From positions 1 to 38,012 of the IMG/VR virus record IMGVR_UViG_3300030329_003069: a stretch of DNA of 38,012 bases; one strand, written 5' to 3'. Shown here piece by piece: positions 16,495-26,760 of the stretch. How positions within the stretch are numbered: position 1 is the stretch's first letter; each line of letters opens with the position of its first letter. The translations under genes and the position numbers were made by a program. This stretch comes from a virus. The notes beneath the pieces were generated by a model. It was not told the origin of the DNA. It worked only from the letters and a program-made list of their open reading frames with translations, and searched no databases.

Positions 16495-17583
16495 ATGGGA
16501 AATTGGCAAGCGCCGCCTAATATTGTGGCGGCTGAGAAGGTTAAGCAGGCTGGTCTGAATGCACGCCACAGGAGCATTGCTGAGGAGATTGGCCTTCAGG
16601 TTGTCAACACGGCGCTGTCGTTGGGTGGGTCTTACGTTAAGGACTACATAACGGGTGGTCCTGAGAAGAGGGAGATCCTTGGCAAAGAAGCTGAGTCCAA
16701 GCAACAGACAGCCAATGCGGCAATGATGGAGGCCAGGTCTAAGGCCATGACCGCCAGATCAGGGCAGGACTTGGCATGGCTTGCCCAGGAGAAGATGATT
16801 GACCCAGCGACCGGATTGCCACGGCCAGGGTACGATGTCCAAATTGGAGATGCCAGATTCATAACACCGGATGCCGCACCCCCGCCCTCCCAAAAGGATT
16901 GGATATGGGATGAGAAACTGAAAAACCCCGATGGCTCCCTGGGAGGGATGCGTCCTCGCACACAGAGCGAGTGGGAGAGCTACAACAAAAGCAAGCTTCC
17001 CCGACGCGGGTCTACAGTTAGAACAGAAAACCGATACCAAGAACAGTTGGCCGGGATCGCACTTCTTGGCAGAGAAATCGCTGCCCTAGAGAAAGGTCCC
17101 ATGAGTTTCGGAACCGGATCCCCCGCATTCGTGGATGCAAGCCAGAAAAGAAAAGATAAGTGGGCTGAGAGAAATGCCCTTTACAAAACAATGGGGCTTG
17201 AGGGTCCTACGTATGCAGAATATGACCCCTACGCCAAGCCAGCGCGCATACTTAAACTGCAAGAAAGCCTTCCTTTGTCTGGATGGAACAAGGGGGATTT
17301 AAAGCGATTTAATGAAGCTGATATGTATGGAGATGATGGCATTCTCAATGACATGGTAAGCAAATTCTCTAGCGACTATGATTTTATGCTTGGAAATCCA
17401 TACATAGCGTGGCCCACTCCAGGAAACCCAGAACAGGTCGTTGCCAAAGACGCCCTGCTTGATAAAGTCTCTGGAATGTCGAGGGCGCATAAGGTCGAAT
17501 TCTTCAGGCAGCTTTCGGAAGAGGCTGCTAATGGCAATGGAGACGCTTCTATTATGCTTGAATGGATCCGCTTCAATATGTAG
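16495..17583 (+). CDS. Probable internal virion protein 2 (362 aa)
   Basis: It starts two bases after the previous stop (TGATATG). An amphipathic helix (about residues 8-60, with IGLQVVNTALSLGGSYVKDY) could interact with membrane. A charged coiled-coil-like segment with Ala/Met (KEAESKQQTANAAMMEARSK) follows, then a soluble mixed domain rich in Pro/Asp/Tyr. It was not recognised as a family. It sits between a helical virion protein and the giant gene, so it may belong to the same ejection complex. Confidence 0.55.
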   Translation: MGNWQAPPNIVAAEKVKQAGLNARHRSIAEEIGLQVVNTALSLGGSYVKDYITGGPEKREILGKEAESKQQTANAAMMEARSKAMTARSGQDLAWLAQEKMIDPATGLPRPGYDVQIGDARFITPDAAPPPSQKDWIWDEKLKNPDGSLGGMRPRTQSEWESYNKSKLPRRGSTVRTENRYQEQLAGIALLGREIAALEKGPMSFGTGSPAFVDASQKRKDKWAERNALYKTMGLEGPTYAEYDPYAKPARILKLQESLPLSGWNKGDLKRFNEADMYGDDGILNDMVSKFSSDYDFMLGNPYIAWPTPGNPEQVVAKDALLDKVSGMSRAHKVEFFRQLSEEAANGNGDASIMLEWIRFNM

Positions 17584-17608
17584 CAAAATGTGACGTGGGA
17601 GATTCTCA

Positions 17609-20600
17609 ATGCCGTCTGGTAAGGACTTATTTTCTGATGTGGCGGTCGGCAGTGAATTGTCGCAAAACCCACCCACTGCCCCTGAGCGCATCACCGATTC
17701 AACTGGTCGTGTGGATTTGTTTTCCGATGTGGCAGTAGGAGCCCCATCTCCTGCGCCCACTCGCCCGTCCACACCGACTCCAGCACCAACCCATGACGAT
17801 CCAATCTTTGGGAATGAGACCCCTGTCCCAATGACAGAAATTGTGTCCAGTTATCCAATTGGAGAGGCATTTGATCTCGTCAGGGGTGATAGCTTTGATT
17901 CTGCGGATTGGGGGAGTAAGGCAGGGACGCTGGACACCCTTGCGAACAGGCTCGTGCAGGATGGCATTTACAGCAGAAAGTCCCTCCTATTCCCAAGGCA
18001 CTTGAGAGATTCTCTTGAGAGCAAGGGGTTTCATGTTGGATTCCCCATGACCCAGACCCAGTTGCTTTCTGGGGACGATGCTGGCAGTCCTGGATACCAA
18101 TGGATGCGGGGCCTTGTTGATGCTTCCAGGCCGACCCAGGAAGAGGGTGATGGCGTTCCTGGTGATCAATTGCCATCGCTTGTTCTAGACCCTGATCTTG
18201 CTCGGCGTTCCGAAAATCCAGACTACGAAGACCCTGAAAAATTTGTTGGCGCTGGGCTTGTTACCGCCGATGGGCTGGCCGATCAGTTGCGCTTAAAGGG
18301 TGTTCTTAGAAAGAAGTTCATCAATTCCCTTGAGCAGGCAGACCGGCAAAAAAGCCTCTCATCTGTGCAGATTGGGGAAGTAAGCATAGCGGATCCTGAG
18401 TCATGGTGGATCACTAAGCTGATGACAGAATTGACGGTTGGGGTGACATTCCTGCCAACATTCATGGCCGGTTCTGCGGAAACAATCGGGACAGACCTGG
18501 AGAATTGGGCGCTAAACTCCCGAAGCCCAATACCTGGCGAGGGGAACTCTCCAGAAGAAAAGGAAGTGCTGAGTGCAATTGATGGGGTGTGGGCGATCAA
18601 TTCGCTAAACTCTGCCAAGTATCCAAAAACATCCATGGCCCAAAGCATCGTCCCCACTCGCGGGGATGTGAAGCGAATCCGAGAGCAGTCTGCTGCAAGT
18701 GTTGCCAAAGAGATCGGCACCGCATTTGATATGGTCGGAAGGATTTCGAGAAGAACTGGGATACCATTCGCTGACATAATGAAGGCTCTCAGGGATGCGG
18801 AGAGGGCTTCCGGTGGAGATGAAGAGAAGCTATTTGACTACATCCGAGGGTACGTGAACTCTCAGTGGCGAGTCACAGCCCCGGAGGGTCAGAATCTCCC
18901 GCCAAACATGATCGGGAAGTCAGACACAGAGCGTCGCATACTTGCAGAGATGTTTGAGGAAGACCCGCGTAAATTCGGCAGCAGGGCTGGCATCATAACG
19001 AAGGGAGGGATGCGTAGCGAGTCTGAGGATTTGCGGATTGCGAAAGAAGTGGAGATGCGCCTGGAGAGGTACAACCAGGCAAACATTATGAAGATGGCGG
19101 AAGAGGGGGCCCTTGGCCCAGCACTTCAGGCCAGCCCAAACTCAGCGCTTGGATTGTATGGCGACGTAATGGGCGTCTACAAAGAGGGGATGTACGGAAG
19201 TGCATTCTTAAAGTTCCTTGAGCTTCAGGCCGAGTACATGGCGACAGAGATGCCGGTGAACACGGCGAAAGCAGTCGCTGCGATTATTGGTTATGGGGCC
19301 TCGTGGGGAGGCGGTGTTAAGCCGTATGAGACTCCATCCGAGTGGGATAAATTTGTCCAAGATGGCCAGGACATGTTTAGGGACCACCCCGGTCTTACCA
19401 TAATTGATTTGTGGGGCATGTCTGGGCTTGGTGGTAAGGCGTTGAAGGGCGCTTTAATGGCCCCAGAGGCAATGATGTGGGCCATGTTCCCGAGCCTCAA
19501 TGGTTTGAAGAAATCCATTCAGGATGGTGTTTCTGCGGACAAGTTATTGGCGGCAGAGATACTAGGCGCGAAGCCTGGGGTCGCGGAGAGGATTTCGGAC
19601 AGGGTTCCGGAGGCTCCTTATGCGCCAGAGCTTCCGCAGTTGATGGGGTCTGGTCCTGCTCCTTTGCTAGCGAGGGCTACTGATTACGCACTACGTGCCT
19701 CCTCCATGGGCAGGGACGCCCTGGCTGGGGGGAGAGACGCCCTAGTTGGTGGCGGGAGGGCTCTCCTTAGCGGGGATACGTACTCTGGGGCATACGACGC
19801 CATTTCAGGCGGCATATCTCATGCGGGCAGGGTCGCCCTTGCTACCGCTCTACCAGATCCAAAGATGGCGTCTAGGTACGCAAAAGAAGCCCATGATGCG
19901 GCTCCACGGCCAACTGAGATGCCGACAGGGCCGAGCCACCCTCGGGGGTTTTCCGATAGAACCAGATTGATGGAGTGGAAGAGGGACAGGAAGGGCCGAC
20001 CATCCAAGGACAACGAACTGCTCGCAGAGCTTGATAAGTTAGACACGTCAATAATGCCATACTCGTGGACAGTAGAGCTTGCCTCTCTTCTGAGGAACAG
20101 GGCTGATGCTTTCTCCAAGCAAAAGGAGATAATGCAGGGCTCTCGCGATGGCTCGAAAACGGGGAAGGCGGCAAATGAGTTCAGGGAGTCTGTCCATGAA
20201 GGGGTTGTGTATGACATCAAGCTGAGAGAGAAGATGTCAGAATTGCACTCCGCCCTTGAAGAGAGGTTCCTCGTTGCCGACTTGGAGTCATCTGCCACCA
20301 ATAAGTCAAAGGAATTGCACAGGGAGAATGTTTCCGCTGCCAGGGAAGAGGGTCGTGTGGTTGTGGATACAGACACAGGTCTTCCTTTGGCCCCTGAAGA
20401 TCCAATGGATCCAAGGAAGGCAGCAAGCGATAGGCGGGGCGACGTTGACATCGAGGCCGTCATTACAACCCCAGTTCTTGAACAGGGTGCCGCTATACGC
20501 ACAGCGGCAGAAAGGAGGGGTCAAAATAACAACGCGGTAGCGTCTGCTGTTGATGAGATATCCTCTGAGGTCTCGCGGGTGGATTCCCCTCGCAACATGC

Positions 20601-23600
20601 TTGCGCGTAGCAGGAGAGATGAGGTCAAGGATGATCTCGCGGTGGAGGGTGTCACTGATGCGTTAAACCTTGTCGGAGATGCCGTTAGCGCCGAGAGGGT
20701 TTCGGGATGGCTAGGCGAGGCCAGGGACAGCCTCTATTTGTATGAGGACTCAAAGGGTGTCATCCACGAGGTTGTAGACCCATCAAAAGCGACAATCAAA
20801 GATGATTGGACACTGCTCCCGCGAACCGAGACGAGAGGTGGGCCAACAGCTAGCGAGCGAATATTCGGTGACGCTACAATCGTTGAAAGGGGCCGCAATC
20901 GCAAATGGTTTCGGACCACAGACCCTCCCGATCCAACGACAACGCGCATCACATCCGGCGAGCCTGGGCAACAGCCAGGGGTGTTCCGAGAAAGCCTGCC
21001 TATATTTGACCTGGGCCAGAGAAGAAGTGTCGGCGCACCCACCCTTGATGTTGAGATTAGGCGGATTGATGGTGGCGTTGAGGTGACAGCCCGCCACAGC
21101 GAAGGGCGACCCGGCGACACCCTTTTCCGCTCCGTATTTGAGTTTGGCAAGGGGGGCGTTACACGAGAGAACCTGACCCTCTACATCAGAAGAGGTGTGC
21201 TGGCGCAGTACATGAAGTCAATCGCCGGTAGAGCGAAGAAAACCCAAGAGAGAATTGAGAATACAGGAGTTGAGCCCACTGGCTACCTGTACGATCCATC
21301 AATTGGCATTTCAGCGGATAAAATTCTCAGCGTTGCAAATCAAATGAAGAACATGGACGTCTTTAGCCCCATTGGGGATATTCAAAAGATGTTCATTGAC
21401 GAGGGATTTGTAGCTGGAGAGACCCCATCAACCCCCGCGCAACTCTCCCTAAAAGAGTTCCGCGCAGCCCGAGAGGCTGGGGGTGGCGATAAATTCTTGG
21501 TAGACCCGGTGGCCGTTGTTGGCGAGGATGTAGCCAGGTCTCTTGATATGGCAGAGGCGCGCATTGCGTTAGAGAAGGGTTTTGTCAACCTTTCTGAGGC
21601 GACAAACATCCCAGACAATGCTGGAGTGCTGGATGTTGCAGACTTGGCAGCTTATCGCGCAAACCTAACACCACAAATGAGGGCGTCAGAGTTAGTTGCT
21701 CGCGGGCTTGGCGACTTTGCCACCTTTGAATATATGAGTAGCAGGAGAACATGGGACACTGCTGGTGATTGGGCGGATTGGGGGGCCTACCCGGACACAT
21801 CGCAGTATCTGGCGTGGAGGGCGATGAAGAACAGGTCTGGCGGTAAGGGTGCGGTTGATTATGCCAGTGAGTACAACAAGGCCCTGACGGACGCTGCCAC
21901 GAGGGATGGGTTGACGCCTGTGCAATGGCTTGTCAAGAATTCAAGGGAGCAGCGAGCGGAGTCTATGATCAGGGCGGGCATATCAGATGCCTCCATCTAT
22001 GAGCAGATTGGATTTAGCGCAGCGGAGGCATCGTCGCTCGCGCTATCAGGGAACACCCTTCACCCCAAACCCGTCACTATCCCAAAGACCCCCTTCTCTG
22101 CCGCAAAGGTTGTGGCAGGGACTACTCCAGCAAAAGCAAAGAGGAAGATAAGCGAGGAGAGCGCAAAGAACATCAGGGAAACAGAGTCCGCTTTGTCAGG
22201 GAGGGAGTCCAGGACGGCGGGATATGCGCCTTCGTTTGAAGCGGATGTGCGTCCAATGTGGCACCGAATTGCCAGCGTATTCTTAGACAGGTCTGGCCTG
22301 GATATAATCTCTGGGCACAAAAAGAGCCCGTATGAAACAGGGAGCAAGAGGGCCAACATATACGCCCTGTCAGAGTTCATGGAGCGCCCATTTGCCTTTG
22401 TCAAAGCCCCTGTAACACTGCTTGATTTCGCGGGAAATCGGCTGCGAAAGAAATATGAAGGCCGCGTTGACAGCGCAGATGGGCTTTCAGGGTTTTGGGA
22501 CAATGTCATCTGGTTCTTCAGCGGGCCAAGCGCAAAGCTGGGGTATACAAACTTTCACGAACTGGCAACGGCTGGAAGGGTAGGCGGGATACTGAACGAA
22601 AGGATTTCTCCGGTACTGAGAGAGCTTGCAGGGGAGAATGTTACGTTTACAAACAAAGACATCCAACTGCTAACAGAAGCCCTCGATGCGCCATTCAAGG
22701 ATACCGGATATGCGGGGCAGTATGCGTCAGATGGGTGGCAAATAGTCGGAGCGTCTGACAAGCAGTTTATATTTACAGATAAGTATGCAAACCGGGTTGT
22801 GGATGCCACGAAAAGGTGGGAGAAAGAGTTCATCATAGAGGACGCAAACGGGAACAAAACAAGGTTGACCGACTTTGCGGACAAGTACGCGAACTTTGAG
22901 GGAAGGCGAATAACTGTTGATGCCCTGCAAGATATGGTTCGTTTTGGGGAGATAACCATCCAAAGGGCTCAGAGGGGTGTTCGTGGATTTGAGTATCGCC
23001 ACAAAGAGGGGATGCAATGGAGTGATCTGACAGACCAGCAAAAAAGCATCCTCCTCATTGCGAATAGGCTCACTGCGCCATTGGATACGGCGTTCTTTGA
23101 CTCAGCGATACAGCTAGCAACGAGCCCAGAGGGGATGAGACTAACCCTCGGAAGCGGCGATGTGGCGAGGCTTGACCCGCTACTCAATGCATCAAAGGCC
23201 AACATCATCAAGATGGCCTCCAATTGGATGTCTGATTTCTATGACCCTCGTGGGGCGTTCTCTTTCCTGGTTGACACGCTTCACAAGATGGCGAAAACGG
23301 GTATCGACCCAAGCTCTCTCGACGGCCCAGGCGGTACAGCGGCTGGAATGGACGTGATGCTAGGACGTGTTGCGCCCGGTGGCGGCACTCGTGAGATATC
23401 AATATCAACCATAAGAAAGTACCCAAATCATTTCACAACCAAGAGACTGAAAAAGCGCTTGGAGGATTGGAACATTGGGCCAATCACTGAGGAGTTAGAT
23501 GGCATTGGAGTTCTACCCGCATCCAGGGAGAGGCTGCTTCAGTTGCAGCCAGAGCTTGGATTGTCTGAGATTGTCGAGTTGTGGAACAGTCCAACTTCTG

Positions 23601-26062
23601 GCGCTGCGTTTAGAAAGCAGTTTGGGGTTGGTGGTGGCCCGCCAGCAGTTGTTGAGCGGTATTACAACTCCCGCATTTGGGACAAGTATCTGACATACGA
23701 CGAGAAGATAGAGTGGGGCTTGTGGGACTTGAGAGAGGCTGCATCGAAGGCTTCACTTGATATGGGGTCTGCCCTTGCCCACCAGAAGTTGATTGTTGGA
23801 ATGCGAGAGTCTGGAATGCTGCTAACACATTCCGAGTGGCACTCTCTAAAGAGGGATGCAGCAAAGGATGCGGAGGCCGTCTTTGGCCGTGACTCTAGCG
23901 GGGCCAGATTGTCTGCCGAGAGGATGCAGAGATTGCATGACCAATATGTGAACCCAGGCGAGGGCTTTGCCGACATAGGCGGCCCAAAGGTTTGGGACGA
24001 GCTTAGTAATGAGTTCGTCATTCACAAGGCAATCCGTAAGCATATATACGAGCAGGCAAAGATGTTTGAGTCCATGAAGAGTGGGCTATCAAGAGCGCAC
24101 CAGAATATTAAGCTGGGCCTTGTCTTTGACCCGATTGGCGGGACGTTATTGCGCAACTATTTTTCCAATAGGTGGATGATGGGCTTGATGGCCGATATCC
24201 CGTGGAATCAGCGACACAATAAATCTGCCAACCGCATGATCAAGGACTTCTATGAGCGCGGAATTATTGACCCTCTCTATATGGAGATCCGGCAGAACGG
24301 CTACGGAAAGGCCACGGCAGCGGCGACTGAGTTCCAGACTGCGGAAGCGTTCATGAAGATGGACTTGCAGATGTCTGAGATGTCTGCGGGATTGACTGAC
24401 GGGCTGCTTGAGGCCGGGGTTTCCCCGGAAAAGGTGCAGCGGTTTGGAGACATGCTCTGGTATGGTGCCGGGGCGACCAAGGCCAGAAGGGCCAAGAAGA
24501 GCCGTGTGATTGGTGAGGGGATAGCCCCGGAAGAAGCATTTCTCCGTCAATTACGCATGCACGAGCAGAGGTCGCCCCTTGGTGATTGGACAGGCAGGGG
24601 TGGGCTTGAGGGAACGAGGACTGCGTCAACTGCTGACAGGATTGGGCGTAAGGCGTCTGAGGCGAAGCGATGGATGGTGGAGGAGTACGGCATAATCGAC
24701 GACACCGCCAAACTCAGCTATATTCTACAGCTTGTAAAAGACCACCATTATTCCGTAAAAGAGGCCATCAAGGCGGCAGACAAGGCATTTATGGCCTACG
24801 ATGACGTTGCCCCCATGATAAACCTGCTCAGGAACAATGCTAGCGGTGCAATCCTCTCCTCTCCGTTCATCGTGTTCGCAGCAAAGGCCGCGTCCAAGGC
24901 CCTTGAGTTTATGGCAGACCACCCTGGTCGCGGGTTTGTCGCCACAAACCTACTACAGGCTTATTCACACGCAGTTTCTGCCATGATTAACTACGACAAG
25001 GAAGAGATACTTAGCCTGATGTTAGATGACAACAAGGTTCTTCTTCCGACCATTGGTTCGCAGGAAACTCTCCGCAGGAGGGGCAGTCGCTCTCGCTCGG
25101 TTGACCCCGGAAAACTCATCGGGGAAAGAGACCTGTCTCTCATGGAGAGTGGGCCAAAGGCTGTTGATATTGGCTTATGGCAGTTTTGGTGGAGGCAATT
25201 GGCGGATGGGGAGAGGGGGGCTCGCCAGGTGGATTCCCCGCTGCTAAAGTCTCTCGCAATGATCAGCGCATTCACTGGCGGTACTGCCCCATGGGGAGAG
25301 GTAATGGCCAATGCGATGCACCCACATAGGGCAAAAAAGATAGATAGGGAGTTGGAGGAGGAGGGGTTCAGGAATCCAGCGGACTCGACAATTGAGAGCT
25401 TTACTCGACATGCCGCAAAGGTATTCGATCCGGTATTGCCGTCTGCCTACCGGTCTGGTGCCAAGCTAGCAAGTGCTATTTTGGGCGAGAGTGTTGGTGG
25501 GCAGAGGGGTAAGATGGTCGAGAGGGTGTCAACCTTCACCGGGGTAAAGGAGACGATTGTTGACAGGAATAAGGCCCTTCTAGATGCGGAGAGGAACGTC
25601 GAGTTTGCCCTCAACGCTCTAATAAAAGAGTATCATTCACTCAATGATGACCGCCTGGATTGGACGCGGGAGAATAGTGGAGAAGCATTCCCGCAACAGG
25701 ATAGACTGAATGATCTTAAATGGGTCTATGAAAACAGCAAGCACATAAAGCGCGGAATCAAGTCGGAGAAAAACGCCAAAATAATACTCAATTATAGAGA
25801 GTGGTTGCCAAAGATGTACACATTGTTGGAGGATGTCGATGGTATGGCACTTAACAGCGCGCTGTTGCGCATCCAGAAGGGCGCGGAAAGAAGTGACCTG
25901 TCAGAGCGGGAGAGAAGAGCCTTCGACTCTCACGAGCAGAGAGAGTCCATGCAGAAGGCGCTCCGGGGTATTGGTGCAATAGCGCAGGAGATCGGAATCG
26001 GAGGAAGCGGAGAGGCCGCAATCCCGTACCTGTTTGAAGAGGCGGCAGGTGGACCGCAATAA
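17609..26062 (+). CDS. Giant polyvalent/internal virion-like protein (2,817 aa)
   Basis: An 8.45-kb gene with a GGGAGA ribosome site. The N-terminus carries the nonapeptide DLFSDVAVG twice (residues 6-14 and 36-44) in a Pro-rich, disordered segment. Helical and charged regions follow, with two hydrophobic stretches (about 270-295 and 545-570). A long low-complexity, highly charged middle runs from about 750 to 1540. A large, mostly helical C-terminal part (about 1545-2817) has segments typical of phage 'large polyvalent proteins' (FMAYDDVAPMINLLRNNASG, SSPFIVFAAKAASKALEFMA). Such proteins are packaged and ejected with the DNA. No RNA polymerase, transglycosylase or protease motif could be found by eye. 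It takes up about 22% of the window. Confidence 0.75.
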   Translation: MPSGKDLFSDVAVGSELSQNPPTAPERITDSTGRVDLFSDVAVGAPSPAPTRPSTPTPAPTHDDPIFGNETPVPMTEIVSSYPIGEAFDLVRGDSFDSADWGSKAGTLDTLANRLVQDGIYSRKSLLFPRHLRDSLESKGFHVGFPMTQTQLLSGDDAGSPGYQWMRGLVDASRPTQEEGDGVPGDQLPSLVLDPDLARRSENPDYEDPEKFVGAGLVTADGLADQLRLKGVLRKKFINSLEQADRQKSLSSVQIGEVSIADPESWWITKLMTELTVGVTFLPTFMAGSAETIGTDLENWALNSRSPIPGEGNSPEEKEVLSAIDGVWAINSLNSAKYPKTSMAQSIVPTRGDVKRIREQSAASVAKEIGTAFDMVGRISRRTGIPFADIMKALRDAERASGGDEEKLFDYIRGYVNSQWRVTAPEGQNLPPNMIGKSDTERRILAEMFEEDPRKFGSRAGIITKGGMRSESEDLRIAKEVEMRLERYNQANIMKMAEEGALGPALQASPNSALGLYGDVMGVYKEGMYGSAFLKFLELQAEYMATEMPVNTAKAVAAIIGYGASWGGGVKPYETPSEWDKFVQDGQDMFRDHPGLTIIDLWGMSGLGGKALKGALMAPEAMMWAMFPSLNGLKKSIQDGVSADKLLAAEILGAKPGVAERISDRVPEAPYAPELPQLMGSGPAPLLARATDYALRASSMGRDALAGGRDALVGGGRALLSGDTYSGAYDAISGGISHAGRVALATALPDPKMASRYAKEAHDAAPRPTEMPTGPSHPRGFSDRTRLMEWKRDRKGRPSKDNELLAELDKLDTSIMPYSWTVELASLLRNRADAFSKQKEIMQGSRDGSKTGKAANEFRESVHEGVVYDIKLREKMSELHSALEERFLVADLESSATNKSKELHRENVSAAREEGRVVVDTDTGLPLAPEDPMDPRKAASDRRGDVDIEAVITTPVLEQGAAIRTAAERRGQNNNAVASAVDEISSEVSRVDSPRNMLARSRRDEVKDDLAVEGVTDALNLVGDAVSAERVSGWLGEARDSLYLYEDSKGVIHEVVDPSKATIKDDWTLLPRTETRGGPTASERIFGDATIVERGRNRKWFRTTDPPDPTTTRITSGEPGQQPGVFRESLPIFDLGQRRSVGAPTLDVEIRRIDGGVEVTARHSEGRPGDTLFRSVFEFGKGGVTRENLTLYIRRGVLAQYMKSIAGRAKKTQERIENTGVEPTGYLYDPSIGISADKILSVANQMKNMDVFSPIGDIQKMFIDEGFVAGETPSTPAQLSLKEFRAAREAGGGDKFLVDPVAVVGEDVARSLDMAEARIALEKGFVNLSEATNIPDNAGVLDVADLAAYRANLTPQMRASELVARGLGDFATFEYMSSRRTWDTAGDWADWGAYPDTSQYLAWRAMKNRSGGKGAVDYASEYNKALTDAATRDGLTPVQWLVKNSREQRAESMIRAGISDASIYEQIGFSAAEASSLALSGNTLHPKPVTIPKTPFSAAKVVAGTTPAKAKRKISEESAKNIRETESALSGRESRTAGYAPSFEADVRPMWHRIASVFLDRSGLDIISGHKKSPYETGSKRANIYALSEFMERPFAFVKAPVTLLDFAGNRLRKKYEGRVDSADGLSGFWDNVIWFFSGPSAKLGYTNFHELATAGRVGGILNERISPVLRELAGENVTFTNKDIQLLTEALDAPFKDTGYAGQYASDGWQIVGASDKQFIFTDKYANRVVDATKRWEKEFIIEDANGNKTRLTDFADKYANFEGRRITVDALQDMVRFGEITIQRAQRGVRGFEYRHKEGMQWSDLTDQQKSILLIANRLTAPLDTAFFDSAIQLATSPEGMRLTLGSGDVARLDPLLNASKANIIKMASNWMSDFYDPRGAFSFLVDTLHKMAKTGIDPSSLDGPGGTAAGMDVMLGRVAPGGGTREISISTIRKYPNHFTTKRLKKRLEDWNIGPITEELDGIGVLPASRERLLQLQPELGLSEIVELWNSPTSGAAFRKQFGVGGGPPAVVERYYNSRIWDKYLTYDEKIEWGLWDLREAASKASLDMGSALAHQKLIVGMRESGMLLTHSEWHSLKRDAAKDAEAVFGRDSSGARLSAERMQRLHDQYVNPGEGFADIGGPKVWDELSNEFVIHKAIRKHIYEQAKMFESMKSGLSRAHQNIKLGLVFDPIGGTLLRNYFSNRWMMGLMADIPWNQRHNKSANRMIKDFYERGIIDPLYMEIRQNGYGKATAAATEFQTAEAFMKMDLQMSEMSAGLTDGLLEAGVSPEKVQRFGDMLWYGAGATKARRAKKSRVIGEGIAPEEAFLRQLRMHEQRSPLGDWTGRGGLEGTRTASTADRIGRKASEAKRWMVEEYGIIDDTAKLSYILQLVKDHHYSVKEAIKAADKAFMAYDDVAPMINLLRNNASGAILSSPFIVFAAKAASKALEFMADHPGRGFVATNLLQAYSHAVSAMINYDKEEILSLMLDDNKVLLPTIGSQETLRRRGSRSRSVDPGKLIGERDLSLMESGPKAVDIGLWQFWWRQLADGERGARQVDSPLLKSLAMISAFTGGTAPWGEVMANAMHPHRAKKIDRELEEEGFRNPADSTIESFTRHAAKVFDPVLPSAYRSGAKLASAILGESVGGQRGKMVERVSTFTGVKETIVDRNKALLDAERNVEFALNALIKEYHSLNDDRLDWTRENSGEAFPQQDRLNDLKWVYENSKHIKRGIKSEKNAKIILNYREWLPKMYTLLEDVDGMALNSALLRIQKGAERSDLSERERRAFDSHEQRESMQKALRGIGAIAQEIGIGGSGEAAIPYLFEEAAGGPQ

Positions 26063-26078
26063 CAATTAGGAGAACAAG

Positions 26079-26255
26079 ATGCCTGACTACGGACAAGACT
26101 TCAGCCTTCCAGGCTACTCGCACACAAAGTTGACAGACTCTGCCAAGGCGTCTGATTCCAAGTCTACCCCTCCCTCCACCAGTTCTGCTGGCAAGGGCGG
26201 TGGCAAGAAGAAAGCAAAGAACAGCAATCCAAAGAAGGGTAAAGGCGGGTACTAG
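26079..26255 (+). CDS. Small Lys/Gly-rich protein (58 aa)
   Basis: The ATG at 26079 is well placed behind TTAGGAGAACA and the frame is open to the TAG at 26253-26255. The protein has an N-terminal tip MPDYGQDFSLPGY, a Ser/Thr/Lys spacer, and a very basic tail built of KGGGKKKAKN and NPKKGKGGY. The tail resembles nucleic-acid-binding extensions. It stands two bases before the next start. No family was recognised; it is too short for many gene callers. Confidence 0.65.
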   Translation: MPDYGQDFSLPGYSHTKLTDSAKASDSKSTPPSTSSAGKGGGKKKAKNSNPKKGKGGY

Positions 26256-26257
26256 AC

Positions 26258-26749
26258 ATGGCCTTCAATCACCAAAGAGTCCTAGTATCCAACCTTGGTG
26301 ATGGAAACTGGGGCGACGGTACAGAGAACAACCTCAACACCGCTGCTGGGACTAGCGTGTACTTCCCCCCCGGTGCGGCGAAGGGTACGCAGCCGACTGC
26401 TGACGAGTGTTTCTTCGGGAACCTCGATTACATTGGATGGAACAGCAAGACCAATTGGATGGTGCAGGTTGATGACGCGACAGGTGCAGCGCCTTACGGC
26501 TGGAACGGCTCTCGCGTGAGTGTCTATGTTGGGCGTCCGAGCGGTGTGGAGGAGCTTATTGTCGCTTCTGCGGCTGCTGATTTCACATTTGGTGGGATCG
26601 GTGGTGAAGAGGTGTATGGCCCCATCACCTACATCAGGTTCCGCGTGGACACACTTGCTGCAACCCCGACAGGGCTTCTTTGCTTTGTCACCGCATGGAA
26701 TTACGGCGATATTATTGATGGCACTGCGCCCACAATCTCACTTCCGTAG
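26258..26749 (+). CDS. Beta-rich small virion protein (163 aa)
   Basis: The start is two bases after the preceding stop. The sequence is beta-like throughout, with Gly/Thr/Asn turns (FNHQRVLVSNLGDGNWGDG, NWMVQVDDATG, SRVSVYVGRPSG, ITYIRFRVDTLA, LLCFVTAWNYGDII). It resembles the probable decoration proteins at 9032 and 9568 in composition rather than in alignable sequence. A minor structural or fibre-tip role is likely, but the product was not recognised. Confidence 0.6.
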   Translation: MAFNHQRVLVSNLGDGNWGDGTENNLNTAAGTSVYFPPGAAKGTQPTADECFFGNLDYIGWNSKTNWMVQVDDATGAAPYGWNGSRVSVYVGRPSGVEELIVASAAADFTFGGIGGEEVYGPITYIRFRVDTLAATPTGLLCFVTAWNYGDIIDGTAPTISLP

Positions 26750-26760
26750 TAGGAGCACTT

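Noticed and set aside
19819-20502. 227-codon leftward frame inside the giant gene
   Set aside because: Ser/Arg-rich shadow of the charged middle of the giant protein; no independent start signal.
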